A stretch of DNA of 64,000 bases from CAIKMD01 sp963729935 (GCA_963729935.1 CAVSPW010000002.1:1488001-1552000), one strand, 5' to 3'. Counted from the stretch's first letter, positions 16,604-25,508 are shown. Numbers and translations are program-made. Notes: generated from the letters alone by a model not told the origin.

Positions 16604-17407
16604 ATGCGTCGAATCATCGGCCTTTTCCTTATCGTCTTGCTCGTGCTTGGCGCGATCGCGGATCGGGTGTCCGTCGTCGAGCTGATCCTGCGACTGCCGT
16701 CCTGGCTGCACTTTGCCGTTGGCTGGCTCACGCCCCCCGAAAACTGGCTGATTGACCATCAGATTCACCCGCTCCCGCTCATTCTGGCGGCGGTGGTTTT
16801 CTTCGTCCTGGTCGTGACACCCGGCGATCTGCGCGCATGGCTTCCGCAGGGTTTGCGCCCGCGCGAACGCCAGAATTTCGCGGCGTCCTTTTCCGCGCGA
16901 GAGCAACGCCAAGCGCGCCTGGAATTCCGCTGGGGAATCGAGCGCTGTTATCGGCGTTACGCCGAGCGCGACAAGATCGCTTACGACAACGACAGCCTCG
17001 TCCGCCTGATCGACGGGCTGCGTTTTCCAGCGGATTTTCCCGGTCCGACGGGAAATTCGCTCCCGCGCGGCGCCGCCCCCATTGCATGGCCGAGCCCGGA
17101 AGGCCAGCAGCTCTGGGCCTTCGCATGCGATGTCTTCGCCAAGATATTGCAATCGGACAGAGGCGACTATCTCGGCGCGGATTCTCGGTCCTTCCTGCGA
17201 GCGCAGCGCGCGGCCGCACAATTCTGGGATGATTGCGGGCGTGCCATCGGGCAAGGCCGGTTGCCGCCGAAGGCGATGCGTCGGGAGATTATGAATCATG
17301 CGCGCGACATCAAAATGCTCGCGCTGATCGAGCTGGCGTTGGCCGAGCTCTTGCCCTGGAGCGAGACCGACAAGCCGGGACTCTTCCGGCTCGCCAAGGA
17401 TGTCTGA
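16604..17407 (+). CDS. membrane protein of unknown function
   Basis: I do not recognise this 267-residue protein. It opens with MRRIIGLFLIVLLVLGAIA, a transmembrane segment at residues 5-19, and has a second hydrophobic stretch near 60-75 (LILAAVVFFVLVVTPG). A largely soluble, Arg- and Trp-rich C-terminal domain of about 180 residues follows. It includes RWGIERCYRRYAERDK and a helical tail. The ATG at 16604 has a GGGGGAG ribosome site; an in-frame ATG at 16532 would add 24 polar residues. The gene is divergent from the Anbu operon. No family signature is visible. Confidence 0.7.
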   Translation: MRRIIGLFLIVLLVLGAIADRVSVVELILRLPSWLHFAVGWLTPPENWLIDHQIHPLPLILAAVVFFVLVVTPGDLRAWLPQGLRPRERQNFAASFSAREQRQARLEFRWGIERCYRRYAERDKIAYDNDSLVRLIDGLRFPADFPGPTGNSLPRGAAPIAWPSPEGQQLWAFACDVFAKILQSDRGDYLGADSRSFLRAQRAAAQFWDDCGRAIGQGRLPPKAMRREIMNHARDIKMLALIELALAELLPWSETDKPGLFRLAKDV

Positions 17408-17433
17408 TCGCCGCATCCGGAGCACGACAAACA

Positions 17434-17589
17434 TCAGGAAGATGCGGCCGGGCGCGCCTTCTTGCGCTTGACGGCGCCGGCCTGCGCCGTCTCGATTTTG
17501 GCATTTTTGCGTTGGCCGCGTTGCGCCCGCTCGGCGAGCGCGGCCAAGCGCTCCTTCTCATTTTGCCGGCGAAATGCATGTCCGCCCAT
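17434..17589 (-). CDS. small basic protein of unknown function
   Basis: A 51-residue frame not otherwise explained. It starts MGGHAFRRQNEKERLAALAE, is strongly basic, looks helical and ends in a Lys/Arg-rich tail (VKRKKARPAASS). GCGAGGAAC precedes the ATG at a suitable distance. It lies between the unknown membrane protein and tRNA-Ala, on the same strand as the tRNA. Composition suggests a nucleic-acid-binding or ribosome-associated peptide, but that is a guess. The terminator of the tRNA lies upstream of it, so it would need its own promoter. Confidence 0.45.
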   Translation of the reverse strand: MGGHAFRRQNEKERLAALAERAQRGQRKNAKIETAQAGAVKRKKARPAASS

Positions 17590-17722
17590 CGTTCCTCGCC
17601 CTCTCTTGCTTCGCTTGCGGCCGGATTGGCGCCGCTTGAAATGAACTTATGCCATGCGGCGCCGCAGCCGACCTTGATCCAACTCATGAAAGAGCGGCGC
17701 GCTGTCGCGCCCCCGAAAGAAC

Positions 17723-17754
17723 AAGGGGTCGGGACGAATCCGTCCCAACCCCTT
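17723..17754 (-). terminator. hairpin terminator of the first tRNA-Ala
   Basis: AAGGGGTCGGGACG (17723-17736) and CGTCCCAACCCCTT (17741-17754) form a 14-base stem, with one G-T pair, around a 4-base loop. On the minus strand it lies about 40 bases past the tRNA 3' end and is followed by TGTTCTTT. Confidence 0.7.
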
Positions 17755-17795
17755 GACCGCGTGGAGCGCGAGATCGACCGACCTTGCGCTTTGAT

Positions 17796-17871
<76 letters not shown>

Positions 17872-17983
17872 AAGAGGCCGCCGGCGAGCGCGCCGCGAAG
17901 CGCTTTTTATAGCGCAATCTCAGAAAATCGGCGAGCCGGAAAACTGCGGTCATGGTCCGCGAGTTGAACCGCGTCGTGGGGGA

Positions 17984-19150
17984 ATGTCAGAGCTCGTCGA
18001 TAGACCCGATCCGCATGAACTCTATCGGCGCGCGGAGGCCCTGGTGCCCGCGCTCGCCGCGAGGGCGGAGCATTGCGAGACGCTGCGCCACTGCCCGCGA
18101 GAGACCGTCGACGATCTGGCGAGAAGCGGACTTCTCCAATTGTGCCGGCCGGCGCGTTACGGCGGCTATGAATATGGCTGGGACGTCTTGTGCGGCGTGA
18201 ACCGCATCCTGGCGCGCGGTTGCGGCTCGCAAGCCTGGGTCGCGAATGTCCTCAATGATCACGCTCAGCTCGTCGGCGCATTCCCGCTCGAGGCGCAAGA
18301 AGAGGTTTGGGGACATGATCGTGACGCGCGGATCGCGGCGAGCGTCGCACCCTCGGGCAAGGCGCGGCCGGTCGCAGGCGGCGCGGTGCTGTCGGGCCAG
18401 TTCGGCTTTGCGAGCGGCATCGATTATGTGCAATGGCTGATTTGCGGCGCGTTTCTGGAGCGGGATGGCGAGCCGCCCGCCTATTACGATTTCCTGGTGC
18501 CGCGCGCGGACGCGGTCGTGATCGACGATTGGCACGTCGCGGGATTGGCGGGAACCGGAAGCAAGAGCTTCGTGATCGAGGATGCATTCGTTCCGGCGCA
18601 TCGCTTCCAGGACCACTGTCACAGCGATGAGGGAACCGGCCCCGGCACGTCGATCAACCGCGCCGCGGTATTTCGTACCCCGCGCGCTTCAGTTGCGGCT
18701 CTGGGCTTTGCCGCCCTCGGCGTCGGGATCGCCGAGGGTTTTCTTGAAACCTATTTGCAGCACACCGCAAAGCGTGCCGGGCGAGGTTTGGCACCGGGGC
18801 AGCAAGGCAGCACGCAACTGGGTCTCGCCAAGGCCGCCGCCCAAATCGACGCGGCGTCCTCGTTCTTGACCGACGCAGCGCGCCATTGGGTCGCGCTCCT
18901 TGAAAGCGGCGGCGCGCTCTCCCCGCATGAGAAACTGAAGGCCCGGTTTCACGCCGCTTTCATCGCACGCATGGCGCTCGAAGCCGTGCAGGCCCTCTTT
19001 GCGGCCGCGGGCGGCCACGCGATATTCAGCGCCAACCCCTTGCAGCGCCAGTTCCGCGATTTGACCGCCGTTGCGACGCATCGCGGCCTCTATCTCGACG
19101 AATCCGCGCCCGCCTACGGCAAGAGCGCTTTGGAACGGGGACGCCTCTAG
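17984..19150 (+). CDS. acyl-CoA dehydrogenase-fold flavoprotein (group D monooxygenase-like)
   Basis: A 388-residue protein with the acyl-CoA dehydrogenase fold. The helical N-terminal domain includes LARSGLLQLCRPARYGGYEY, the middle beta domain includes GQFGFASGIDYVQWLICGA, and TGSKSFVIEDAFVPAHR (near 185-200) precedes the helical C-terminal domain. The wording resembles FMNH2- or FADH2-dependent hydroxylases such as HsaA more than true acyl-CoA dehydrogenases, and I see no catalytic Glu at the usual place. A partner flavin reductase is not nearby. The gene stands alone between two identical tRNA-Ala genes on the opposite strand. Confidence 0.82.
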   Translation: MSELVDRPDPHELYRRAEALVPALAARAEHCETLRHCPRETVDDLARSGLLQLCRPARYGGYEYGWDVLCGVNRILARGCGSQAWVANVLNDHAQLVGAFPLEAQEEVWGHDRDARIAASVAPSGKARPVAGGAVLSGQFGFASGIDYVQWLICGAFLERDGEPPAYYDFLVPRADAVVIDDWHVAGLAGTGSKSFVIEDAFVPAHRFQDHCHSDEGTGPGTSINRAAVFRTPRASVAALGFAALGVGIAEGFLETYLQHTAKRAGRGLAPGQQGSTQLGLAKAAAQIDAASSFLTDAARHWVALLESGGALSPHEKLKARFHAAFIARMALEAVQALFAAAGGHAIFSANPLQRQFRDLTAVATHRGLYLDESAPAYGKSALERGRL

Positions 19151-19178
19151 CGCCCGGCAGGCGGGACGCGAAGACGCC

Positions 19179-19208
19179 AAGGGCCCGGCCATTTCCGGCC
19201 GGGCCCTT
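19179..19208. terminator. hairpin between convergent flavoprotein gene and tRNA-Ala
   Basis: AAGGGCCCGGCC (19179-19190) pairs with GGCCGGGCCCTT (19197-19208) around a 6-base loop. The plus strand continues TTCAGGCTT. It likely ends the flavoprotein transcript and may also serve the minus-strand tRNA transcript. Confidence 0.7.
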
Positions 19209-19258
19209 TCAGGCTTCGATGAAACGGTGATCAGCCTTTCATTGCTGCCCGTTTCGAT

Positions 19259-19334
<76 letters not shown>

Positions 19335-19357
19335 GCGGCCGCGCACGGCCTTGTCCC

Positions 19358-19753
19358 TCACTCGTCTTCGTCGTCAACGTTCTCGATCACCTCGGCCATG
19401 TCGTCTTCGTCTTCGCCGAGTTCGGACGCGTCTTCGAGCACTTCTTCTTCCTCTTCTTCGCCCTCTTCGCCTTCCTCTTCCTCCTCCTCCTCACCGGCCT
19501 CGGTCGGCAAGGCGGCTTCGCCCTCCTCGGGCGCAGGCACTTCCTCGGCGCCAAGATCGGGCTCGATCTCCTCTTCGGCCACGGGCTCGACGACGGCAGG
19601 CGCAGCCGCACGCGTGCGCCGCGTCTTCAACAAGGCTTCGGGATCGAACGCCGCGCCGCAACGCGGGCATACGATCGGATCATGGCGCATATCGTAGTAG
19701 CGCGTGCCGCAATTCGGGCACAGACGCTTCGTTCCCCATTCCGCTTTAGCCAC
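19358..19753 (-). CDS. TIGR02300 FYDLN-acid family protein
   Basis: Alphaproteobacterial protein of 131 residues with an N-terminal zinc ribbon and a very acidic tail. The ribbon has two CxxC pairs (LCPNCGTRYYDMRHDP, then VCPRCGAAFDPE, residues 11-40). The usual FYDLN motif reads YYDMR here. Residues 60-131 are mostly Glu and Asp, with runs of five or more Glu. Function is unknown; the fold suggests an RNA- or ribosome-linked adaptor, which is only inference. It is followed by tRNA-Ala and is divergent from aroA. Confidence 0.88.
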   Translation of the reverse strand: MAKAEWGTKRLCPNCGTRYYDMRHDPIVCPRCGAAFDPEALLKTRRTRAAAPAVVEPVAEEEIEPDLGAEEVPAPEEGEAALPTEAGEEEEEEEGEEGEEEEEEVLEDASELGEDEDDMAEVIENVDDEDE

Positions 19754-19901
19754 GATGGTCTCCGTTTTGGTTCAACGCGCGTAGAGGCGCGCGGCCCAAT
19801 GCGGCCCTTTGCCATGCCGCGCCGCCGCTGTCAAAAGCAAAATCGCGGGCGGCTCCGTCCCTGTTGCCCACGCGCCGTGTGTGGTAGAGACTCCGCTGCT
19901 C

Positions 19902-21248
19902 ATGTCAACCGATTCCGCAAAGCCCTTGTCTTCCGGAACGGCAGGTCCGCTGAGCGGACATTGCCGCGTGCCGGGCGATAAATCGATCTCGCATCGCGCC
20001 CTCATCCTGGGCGGCCTCGCCGTCGGCCGCACGCGCATCGAGGGCCTTCTTGAAGGCGAGGATGTACTCTGCACGGCGGCGGCAATTCACGCCCTTGGTG
20101 CCGGCATCGCGCGTCAAGCGGACGGTGCCTGGTCGGTAAATGGCGTCGGCATCGGCGGACTACAAGAGCCCGACACCTTGCTTGATTTGGGCAATTCCGG
20201 CACCGGCACGCGGCTCCTGATGGGCGTCGTCGCCGGCCATGATTTGACGGCGTTTTTCACCGGCGACGCGTCGTTACGCGGGCGCCCGATGGCGCGCGTG
20301 ACCGAGCCGTTGCAACGCATGGGCGCGCGGATCGTGGCGCGGAGCGGCGGGCGTCTGCCGCTCGCCATCACCGGCGCGGCCGAGCCTCTGCCGCTGATCT
20401 ATGCAACCCCGGTCGCCTCCGCCCAGGTGAAATCGGCGATCCTGCTCGCCGGGCTTTGCGCGCCGGGCGAAACCACGGTGATCGAGAAATTGCCGTCGCG
20501 CGACCACACCGAAAATCTGATGCGGCATTTCGGCGGCAGCGTCGTGTCGTCGCCGACGAAGGAAGGCGGCAGGCGGGTCACCGTGCGCGGCCAGCCCGAG
20601 CTAGTCGCCGCCAATCTGGTGATTCCGGGCGATCCGTCGTCCGCCGCCTTTCCGGCGGTGGCGGCGCTCGTCCTGCCGGGCTCGGCGATCGAAATCACCG
20701 GCGTCGGCATCAATCCACTGCGCGCCGGGTTGTTCGAAACGCTCAACGAGATGGGCGCCGACATCGCCTTCAACAATGAACGCGTCGAAGGCGGCGAGAT
20801 GGTCGCGGATCTTGCGATCCGTGCCGCCCGGTTGAGCGGCGTTACCGTTCCGGCCGAACGCGCGCCGAGCATGATCGACGAATACCCGATCCTCGCGGTC
20901 GCGGCCGCCTTCGCCAGAGGCCGCACGGTGATGCATGGCTTGGCCGAGCTGCGCGTCAAAGAAAGCGACCGCCTCGCCGCGATTGCAAAGGGTCTCGCCG
21001 CTTGCGGCGTCGGCGTAGCGATCGAAGGCGATAGCCTCATCGTCGATGGCAAGGGCGAACGGCCCGAAGGCGGCGCCGCGGTCGAGGCCGCCCTCGATCA
21101 CCGCATCGCCATGTCATTTCTCGTTCTCGGCATGGCCGCGCGCCGGCCGGTGCACATCGACGACGGCGCCACCATCGCGACGAGTTTTCCCGGCTTCAAC
21201 GCGTTGATGAACAGCCTCGGCGGCGCGATCACCGAGGCGCGCCCGTGA
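19902..21248 (+). CDS. aroA: 3-phosphoshikimate 1-carboxyvinyltransferase (EPSP synthase)
   Basis: Sixth shikimate-pathway enzyme; joins PEP to shikimate 3-phosphate. The 448-residue protein has GDKSISHRALILGGLA near 30, DLGNSGTGTRLLMG near 98, RPMARVTEPLQRMGA, LPSRDHTENLMRHFG, PSMIDEYPILAVAAAFA and LRVKESDRL. Several of these stretches resemble the Agrobacterium CP4 class. The residue equivalent to CP4 Ala100 is Gly (NSGTG). The ATG at 19902 begins just before the conserved core. The stop overlaps the cmk GTG (GTGA), so the two are coupled; rpsA and ihfB follow in the usual order. Confidence 0.97.
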   Translation: MSTDSAKPLSSGTAGPLSGHCRVPGDKSISHRALILGGLAVGRTRIEGLLEGEDVLCTAAAIHALGAGIARQADGAWSVNGVGIGGLQEPDTLLDLGNSGTGTRLLMGVVAGHDLTAFFTGDASLRGRPMARVTEPLQRMGARIVARSGGRLPLAITGAAEPLPLIYATPVASAQVKSAILLAGLCAPGETTVIEKLPSRDHTENLMRHFGGSVVSSPTKEGGRRVTVRGQPELVAANLVIPGDPSSAAFPAVAALVLPGSAIEITGVGINPLRAGLFETLNEMGADIAFNNERVEGGEMVADLAIRAARLSGVTVPAERAPSMIDEYPILAVAAAFARGRTVMHGLAELRVKESDRLAAIAKGLAACGVGVAIEGDSLIVDGKGERPEGGAAVEAALDHRIAMSFLVLGMAARRPVHIDDGATIATSFPGFNALMNSLGGAITEARP

Positions 21249-21892
21249 TCATCGCCATCGACGGACCCGCGGCCTCGGGCAAGGGCACTTTGGCGCGGCG
21301 ATTGGCGGAGCGCTACGGCCTCGCCGTCCTCGACACGGGCATGCTGTACCGCGCTGCCGCGCTGAAAGCCCTCGATTCCGGGGCGGATCCCGCCGACCCG
21401 CACGCGGCCGAAACGGCGGCCCAGCGCGTACAGCCCGCCGACCTTGCCGATCCGCGCTTGCGCGAGGAGCGCATTGCGGATGCCGCCTCGGTCGTGGCCG
21501 CAATCCCGGGCGTCCGGGCGGCGCTCCTGGCATTCCAGCGCGACTTCGCCCGGCACCCGCCGGCCGGCTTCCGGGGCGCCGTGCTCGACGGCCGTGATAT
21601 CGGCACCGTGGTCTGCCCCGAGGCCGAGGTTAAGCTCTACGTAACGGCCAGCGCCGAAGCCAGAGCCATGAGGCGATTCAAAGAGTTGCAGGAAAGCGGC
21701 AAGATCGCTATATACGAGCGCGTCCTGCAGGACATTGAGCAACGTGACGCCCGCGACCGGGAGCGCCAAGCAGCGCCTCTTCGTCGGGCCGAAGACGCCT
21801 TCGGGCTCGACACGACGGCGCTCGATGCCGACGCCGCCTTTGCACAGGCGGTTGCCCTGGTTGAACAAAAGCTCGCCGGGAAGCCTCGCTAG
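21245..21892 (+). CDS. cmk: cytidylate kinase
   Basis: Phosphorylates CMP and dCMP for nucleotide supply. The 215-residue protein starts at GTG overlapping the aroA stop. It shows the P-loop AIDGPAASGKGTLARRLA at the N terminus, LDTGMLYRAAA, the CMP-binding VLDGRDIGTVVCPEA near 118 and the Arg-rich lid RDARDRERQAAPLRRA. Length and motifs match short bacterial Cmk. It lies between aroA and rpsA, a highly conserved order. Confidence 0.96.
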   Translation: MIIAIDGPAASGKGTLARRLAERYGLAVLDTGMLYRAAALKALDSGADPADPHAAETAAQRVQPADLADPRLREERIADAASVVAAIPGVRAALLAFQRDFARHPPAGFRGAVLDGRDIGTVVCPEAEVKLYVTASAEARAMRRFKELQESGKIAIYERVLQDIEQRDARDRERQAAPLRRAEDAFGLDTTALDADAAFAQAVALVEQKLAGKPR

Positions 21893-22009
21893 GGGCTGTT
21901 GCAGGATGCCGGGTACCCGCCGCCGCACCCGATCCTGTCGGCGGCCCATGGCAAGCCGCGATCCCCAGCGGCGCCCATGACGAAGATCTGGGGAGGCTTG
22001 GGAGAATTG

Positions 22010-23728
22010 ATGGCTGTCGCGACGGAAGCCGTGCAAAGCAAGAAAGAGAGCTTTGCCGCATTATTGGATGAATCGCTCGGAACCGCATCCGGGCTCGAAG
22101 GAACCGTCGTCAAGGGCCGGGTCCTCGCAATCGAAAACGATTCCGTGCTGATCGATGTTGGATTGAAGTCCGAAGGCCGCGTCGCGCTGAAGGAATTCTC
22201 GGTGCCGGGCCGCCCGGCCGAAATCAAGCCCGGCGACACGGTCGAGGTCTATCTCGAGCGGATGGAAGACAAGAACGGCGAGGCGCAGCTGTCGCGTGAA
22301 AAGGCGCGGCGCGAGGAAGCCTGGACCTTGCTCGAAAAGAACTTCCAGTCGAATGAGCGCGTCAACGGGGTGATCTTCGGCCGCGTCAAAGGCGGCTTTA
22401 CCGTCGATCTTTCGGGCGCCGTGGCGTTCCTGCCCGGCAGCCAAGTCGATATCCGTCCGGTTCGCGACATCACGCCACTCCTCGGCACGCCGCAGCCTTT
22501 CCAGATCCTCAAGATGGACCGTTCGCGCGGCAATATCGTCGTCTCGCGCCGCGCGGTCCTCGAGGAAAGCCGCGCCGAGGCGCGCTCCGAGCTCGTGGCG
22601 AGCCTCAAGGAAGGCCAGGTGCTCACGGGCGTGGTGAAGAACATCACCGATTACGGCGCCTTCGTCGATTTGGGCGGCGTCGACGGGCTCCTGCACGTCA
22701 CCGACATCGCCTGGCGGCGCATCAACCATCCCTCGGAAGCGCTTCATATCGGCCAGACCGTGAAGGTCCAGGTCATTCGCTTCAACGCCGAGACGCAGCG
22801 CATTTCGCTCGGCATGAAGCAGCTCGAAGCCGATCCGTGGGAAGGCGTCGAACTCAAATATCCCGCCAATGCGCGCTTCCGCGGCCGGGTCACCAACATC
22901 ACCGATTACGGCGCTTTCGTCGAATTGGAGCCGGGCGTCGAAGGCCTGGTTCACGTCTCGGAGATGAGCTGGACCAAGAAGAACGTCCATCCCGGCAAGA
23001 TCGTCTCGACCAGCCAAGAGGTCGAAGTTCAAGTGCTCGACGTCGATCCGCAAAAGCGGCGGATCAGCCTCGGACTCAAACAGTGCATGCCCAATCCCTG
23101 GGAGGCCTTCCTCGAGAAATACCCCGCCGGCACCGAGCTCGAAGGCGAGATCAAGAACATCACCGAGTTCGGTCTCTTCGTCGGCCTGCCCGGCGACATC
23201 GATGGCATGGTCCATCTCTCGGATCTCGATTGGAAACGCCCGGGCGAGCAGGCGATCGCCGATTACAAGAAGGGCGACATGGTGAAGGTGCGCGTGCTCG
23301 ACATCGACGTCGAGAAAGAGCGCATCAGCCTCGGCGTCAAGCAGCTCGCGGCCGATCCGCTCGAAGCCAGCGCCGCCGCCGTCAAGAAGGGCGACGTCGT
23401 GACCTGCGTGGTGACCGCCGTCACCGAGGGCGGCATCGAGGTCGAGTCGGCAGGCGGCATCCCGGGCTTCATCCGCAAGGCCGAATTGTCGCGCGACCGC
23501 GCCGAGCAGCGGCCGGATCGCTTTGCCGTCGGCGAAAAGGTCGACGCCAAGATCACCGCCTTCGACCGTGCGAGCCGCAAGGCCTCGCTGTCGATCAAGG
23601 CGCGCGAAATCGAAGAGGAAAAAGAGGCGATGGCCGAATACGGCTCATCCGATAGCGGCGCGAGCCTCGGCGATATTCTGGGCGCCGCCATCAACCGCGC
23701 GCGCACCGAGAAGGACGAGGAGAAGTGA
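22010..23728 (+). CDS. rpsA: 30S ribosomal protein S1
   Basis: Large mRNA-binding ribosomal protein, 572 residues, built of six S1 (OB-fold) repeats from about residue 30 to 550. Repeats 3 and 4 are the clearest, with ITDYGAFVDLGGVDGLLHVTD and ITDYGAFVELEPGVEGLVHVSE shortened here to the shared TDYGAFV pattern. KNITEFGLFVGLPGDIDGMV begins repeat 5. The ATG at 22010 has GGAG 6-9 bases upstream, and the 117-base gap after cmk has no other gene. The C-terminal tail is acidic and basic mixed. It is essential in most proteobacteria. Confidence 0.97.
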   Translation: MAVATEAVQSKKESFAALLDESLGTASGLEGTVVKGRVLAIENDSVLIDVGLKSEGRVALKEFSVPGRPAEIKPGDTVEVYLERMEDKNGEAQLSREKARREEAWTLLEKNFQSNERVNGVIFGRVKGGFTVDLSGAVAFLPGSQVDIRPVRDITPLLGTPQPFQILKMDRSRGNIVVSRRAVLEESRAEARSELVASLKEGQVLTGVVKNITDYGAFVDLGGVDGLLHVTDIAWRRINHPSEALHIGQTVKVQVIRFNAETQRISLGMKQLEADPWEGVELKYPANARFRGRVTNITDYGAFVELEPGVEGLVHVSEMSWTKKNVHPGKIVSTSQEVEVQVLDVDPQKRRISLGLKQCMPNPWEAFLEKYPAGTELEGEIKNITEFGLFVGLPGDIDGMVHLSDLDWKRPGEQAIADYKKGDMVKVRVLDIDVEKERISLGVKQLAADPLEASAAAVKKGDVVTCVVTAVTEGGIEVESAGGIPGFIRKAELSRDRAEQRPDRFAVGEKVDAKITAFDRASRKASLSIKAREIEEEKEAMAEYGSSDSGASLGDILGAAINRARTEKDEEK

Positions 23729-23828
23729 GCGCGGAATCTTCGCTCCTGCCTACTTCCTTGACGGCTTCGCCGCGGTTTGGCACCCTCGCCTCCGAGCGAG
23801 CGGACGAAGCCTAGGGAAGAATAAGGCC

Positions 23829-24116
23829 ATGACGAAATCGGAGCTCATTCAGCGGCTGGCCGAGCGCAACCCGCACCTCTATCAGCGCGACGTCGAACGC
23901 ATCGTCAGCACCGTGTTCGATGAAATTTCGAATGCTTTGTCGCGCGGCGACCGCGTCGAATTGCGCGGCTTCGGCGCGTTTTCGGTGAAACGACGCGACG
24001 CCCGGCAAGGACGCAATCCGCGCACCGGCGCCAGCGTTCAGGTCGGCGAGAAGCACATCCCGTTCTTCAAGACCGGCAAAGAAATGCGCGCGCGGCTCAA
24101 TAACGGCGCGGGCTGA
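23829..24116 (+). CDS. ihfB: integration host factor beta subunit
   Basis: DNA-bending nucleoid protein of 95 residues that dimerises with IHF-alpha. It matches the HU/IHF family end to end: MTKSELIQRLAERNP, the FDEISNALSRGDRVELRGFG saddle (residues 36-55) and the arm RNPRTGASVQVGEKHIPFFK with the intercalating Pro. The Arg-rich flank KRRDARQGRNPRTG is typical of the beta subunit. Placement after rpsA is conserved across proteobacteria. IHF also helps bend DNA at sigma-54 promoters such as the one upstream of rpoN. Confidence 0.96.
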   Translation: MTKSELIQRLAERNPHLYQRDVERIVSTVFDEISNALSRGDRVELRGFGAFSVKRRDARQGRNPRTGASVQVGEKHIPFFKTGKEMRARLNNGAG

Positions 24117-24158
24117 GCGGCTTTTCGACCCTATCGACCGGCGGCGTCGGGTGAGACC

Positions 24159-24467
24159 GTGAGACTGTTCCACTGGCTGGTGACGACGCCCCTGGCGCTC
24201 GTTCTCGTCGTTTTCGCGGTGTCGAACCGCGTCGCGATCACCTTGAACTTTTGGCCGATGCCCGTGACGCTCCAAGCGCCGGCCTATCTGATCGTGCTCA
24301 TCGCCCTGCTTGCCGGCTTCCTGATCGGCGCAATGGCCGCATGGATCAACGGCCGGCACTGGCGCCGCGACGCCCGCCACAGCGCGCGGCGGGTCGAGGA
24401 ACTCGAGCGCGAAATCGCCGCGAAATCGCCGGCCAAAGACGCGGCGAAGGAATTGACCGGCCCTTGA
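24159..24467 (+). CDS. LapA-like inner-membrane protein (DUF1049)
   Basis: Membrane protein of 102 residues with two transmembrane helices, about 8-24 and 43-62 (APAYLIVLIALLAGFLIG), joined by a short loop that includes NFWPMPV. A cytoplasmic Arg/Glu-rich tail follows. This matches the LapA/DUF1049 family; in E. coli LapA and LapB regulate LPS synthesis, but function of the alphaproteobacterial form is not proven. It starts with GTG and follows ihfB by 42 bases, the usual order. Confidence 0.8.
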   Translation: MRLFHWLVTTPLALVLVVFAVSNRVAITLNFWPMPVTLQAPAYLIVLIALLAGFLIGAMAAWINGRHWRRDARHSARRVEELEREIAAKSPAKDAAKELTGP

Positions 24468-24556
24468 CGGGCGCCTCACGCTCTCATGGCGAGGCACGGC
24501 CGGCGGCCCGGGCCAAGGCGGTTGACGTCATGCGGTGCAAAGGCTAGTTCGGCGCC

Positions 24557-25504
24557 ATGCGCGTCCTGGGCTACAGCGAAACGATCGCGGCGCTCGATTT
24601 TCCGCCGCTCGTCGAGGCCTTGCGGCAGGCCTTTCGCAAAGGGGGCATCGAGACGCCACCCGCCGAGCTTTACACCATCCCCGTGCCGCAAGGGCACGAT
24701 GGCGCCTTGATCGTTCTCCCGGCCTGGCAGCCGGGGCGGCATTTCGGCGTCAAGCTCACCACTGTCTTTCCCGGCACTGCCGAACGGCAGAAGCCGACCC
24801 GACAAGGGGCCTATCTTCTGTACGACGGGAAAACCGGCGAAACCCTCGCCCTGTTCGACAGTCAGGCGCTGACGGCGCGGCGCACCGCAGCCGCCTCGGC
24901 CCTGGCCGCGAGCTATCTCGCCGCGCCCGATTGCGAGCGCATGCTCGTGATCGGTACCGGCGCGCTCGTCTCGCACCTGATCGACGCCCATGCGAGCGTG
25001 CGACCGATTCACAACGTCCTGATCTGGGGCCGCGATCCCGAAAAGGCGGCGCGGCTGGCGCGCCGGCTCGACCGCCGCAAGCTCAAAGTGGCGCCGACCA
25101 CCGATCTGGAGAGCGCGGTACGCGGCGCTCAGATCATTTCTTGCGCCACGGCCTCGCATGAGCCCATCCTCAAGGGCGAGTGGCTGCAGCCCGGCGTTCA
25201 TATCGATCTGGTCGGCGGAAGGACGCCGCAAATGCGCGAAGCGGATGACGCGACGATGACGCGGGCGCGAATCTTCGTCGATACCCGCGACGCCGCGTTG
25301 AGCGAGGCGGGCGACATCGCCGCGCCGATGGCGGCCGGAATCATCTCGGCCCACGACATCGCCGGCGATCTGTTCGAGCTGACGCGCGGCGACCGCGCGG
25401 GGCGGCGATTCCACAACCAGATCACGCTGTTCAAATCCGTCGGCCATTCGCTCGAGGATCTTGCGGGCGCGCAAGCCGGTCTCGACTATATCGTCAGGGG
25501 ATGA
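24557..25504 (+). CDS. ornithine cyclodeaminase / mu-crystallin family protein
   Basis: NAD(P)-dependent enzyme of 315 residues in the ornithine cyclodeaminase/mu-crystallin superfamily. It carries the Rossmann motif VIGTGALVSHLIDA near 134, the substrate-side stretch LPAWQPGRHFGVKLTTVFPG with a conserved Lys, LFDSQALTARRTAAASALA, and GVHIDLVGGRTPQMRE. Members catalyse ornithine deamination or ketimine and imino-acid reduction; the substrate here is open. The pyrF gene follows 5 bases later, so co-transcription with the pyrF-trp cluster is likely. Confidence 0.86.
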   Translation: MRVLGYSETIAALDFPPLVEALRQAFRKGGIETPPAELYTIPVPQGHDGALIVLPAWQPGRHFGVKLTTVFPGTAERQKPTRQGAYLLYDGKTGETLALFDSQALTARRTAAASALAASYLAAPDCERMLVIGTGALVSHLIDAHASVRPIHNVLIWGRDPEKAARLARRLDRRKLKVAPTTDLESAVRGAQIISCATASHEPILKGEWLQPGVHIDLVGGRTPQMREADDATMTRARIFVDTRDAALSEAGDIAAPMAAGIISAHDIAGDLFELTRGDRAGRRFHNQITLFKSVGHSLEDLAGAQAGLDYIVRG

Positions 25505-25508
25505 GGCG

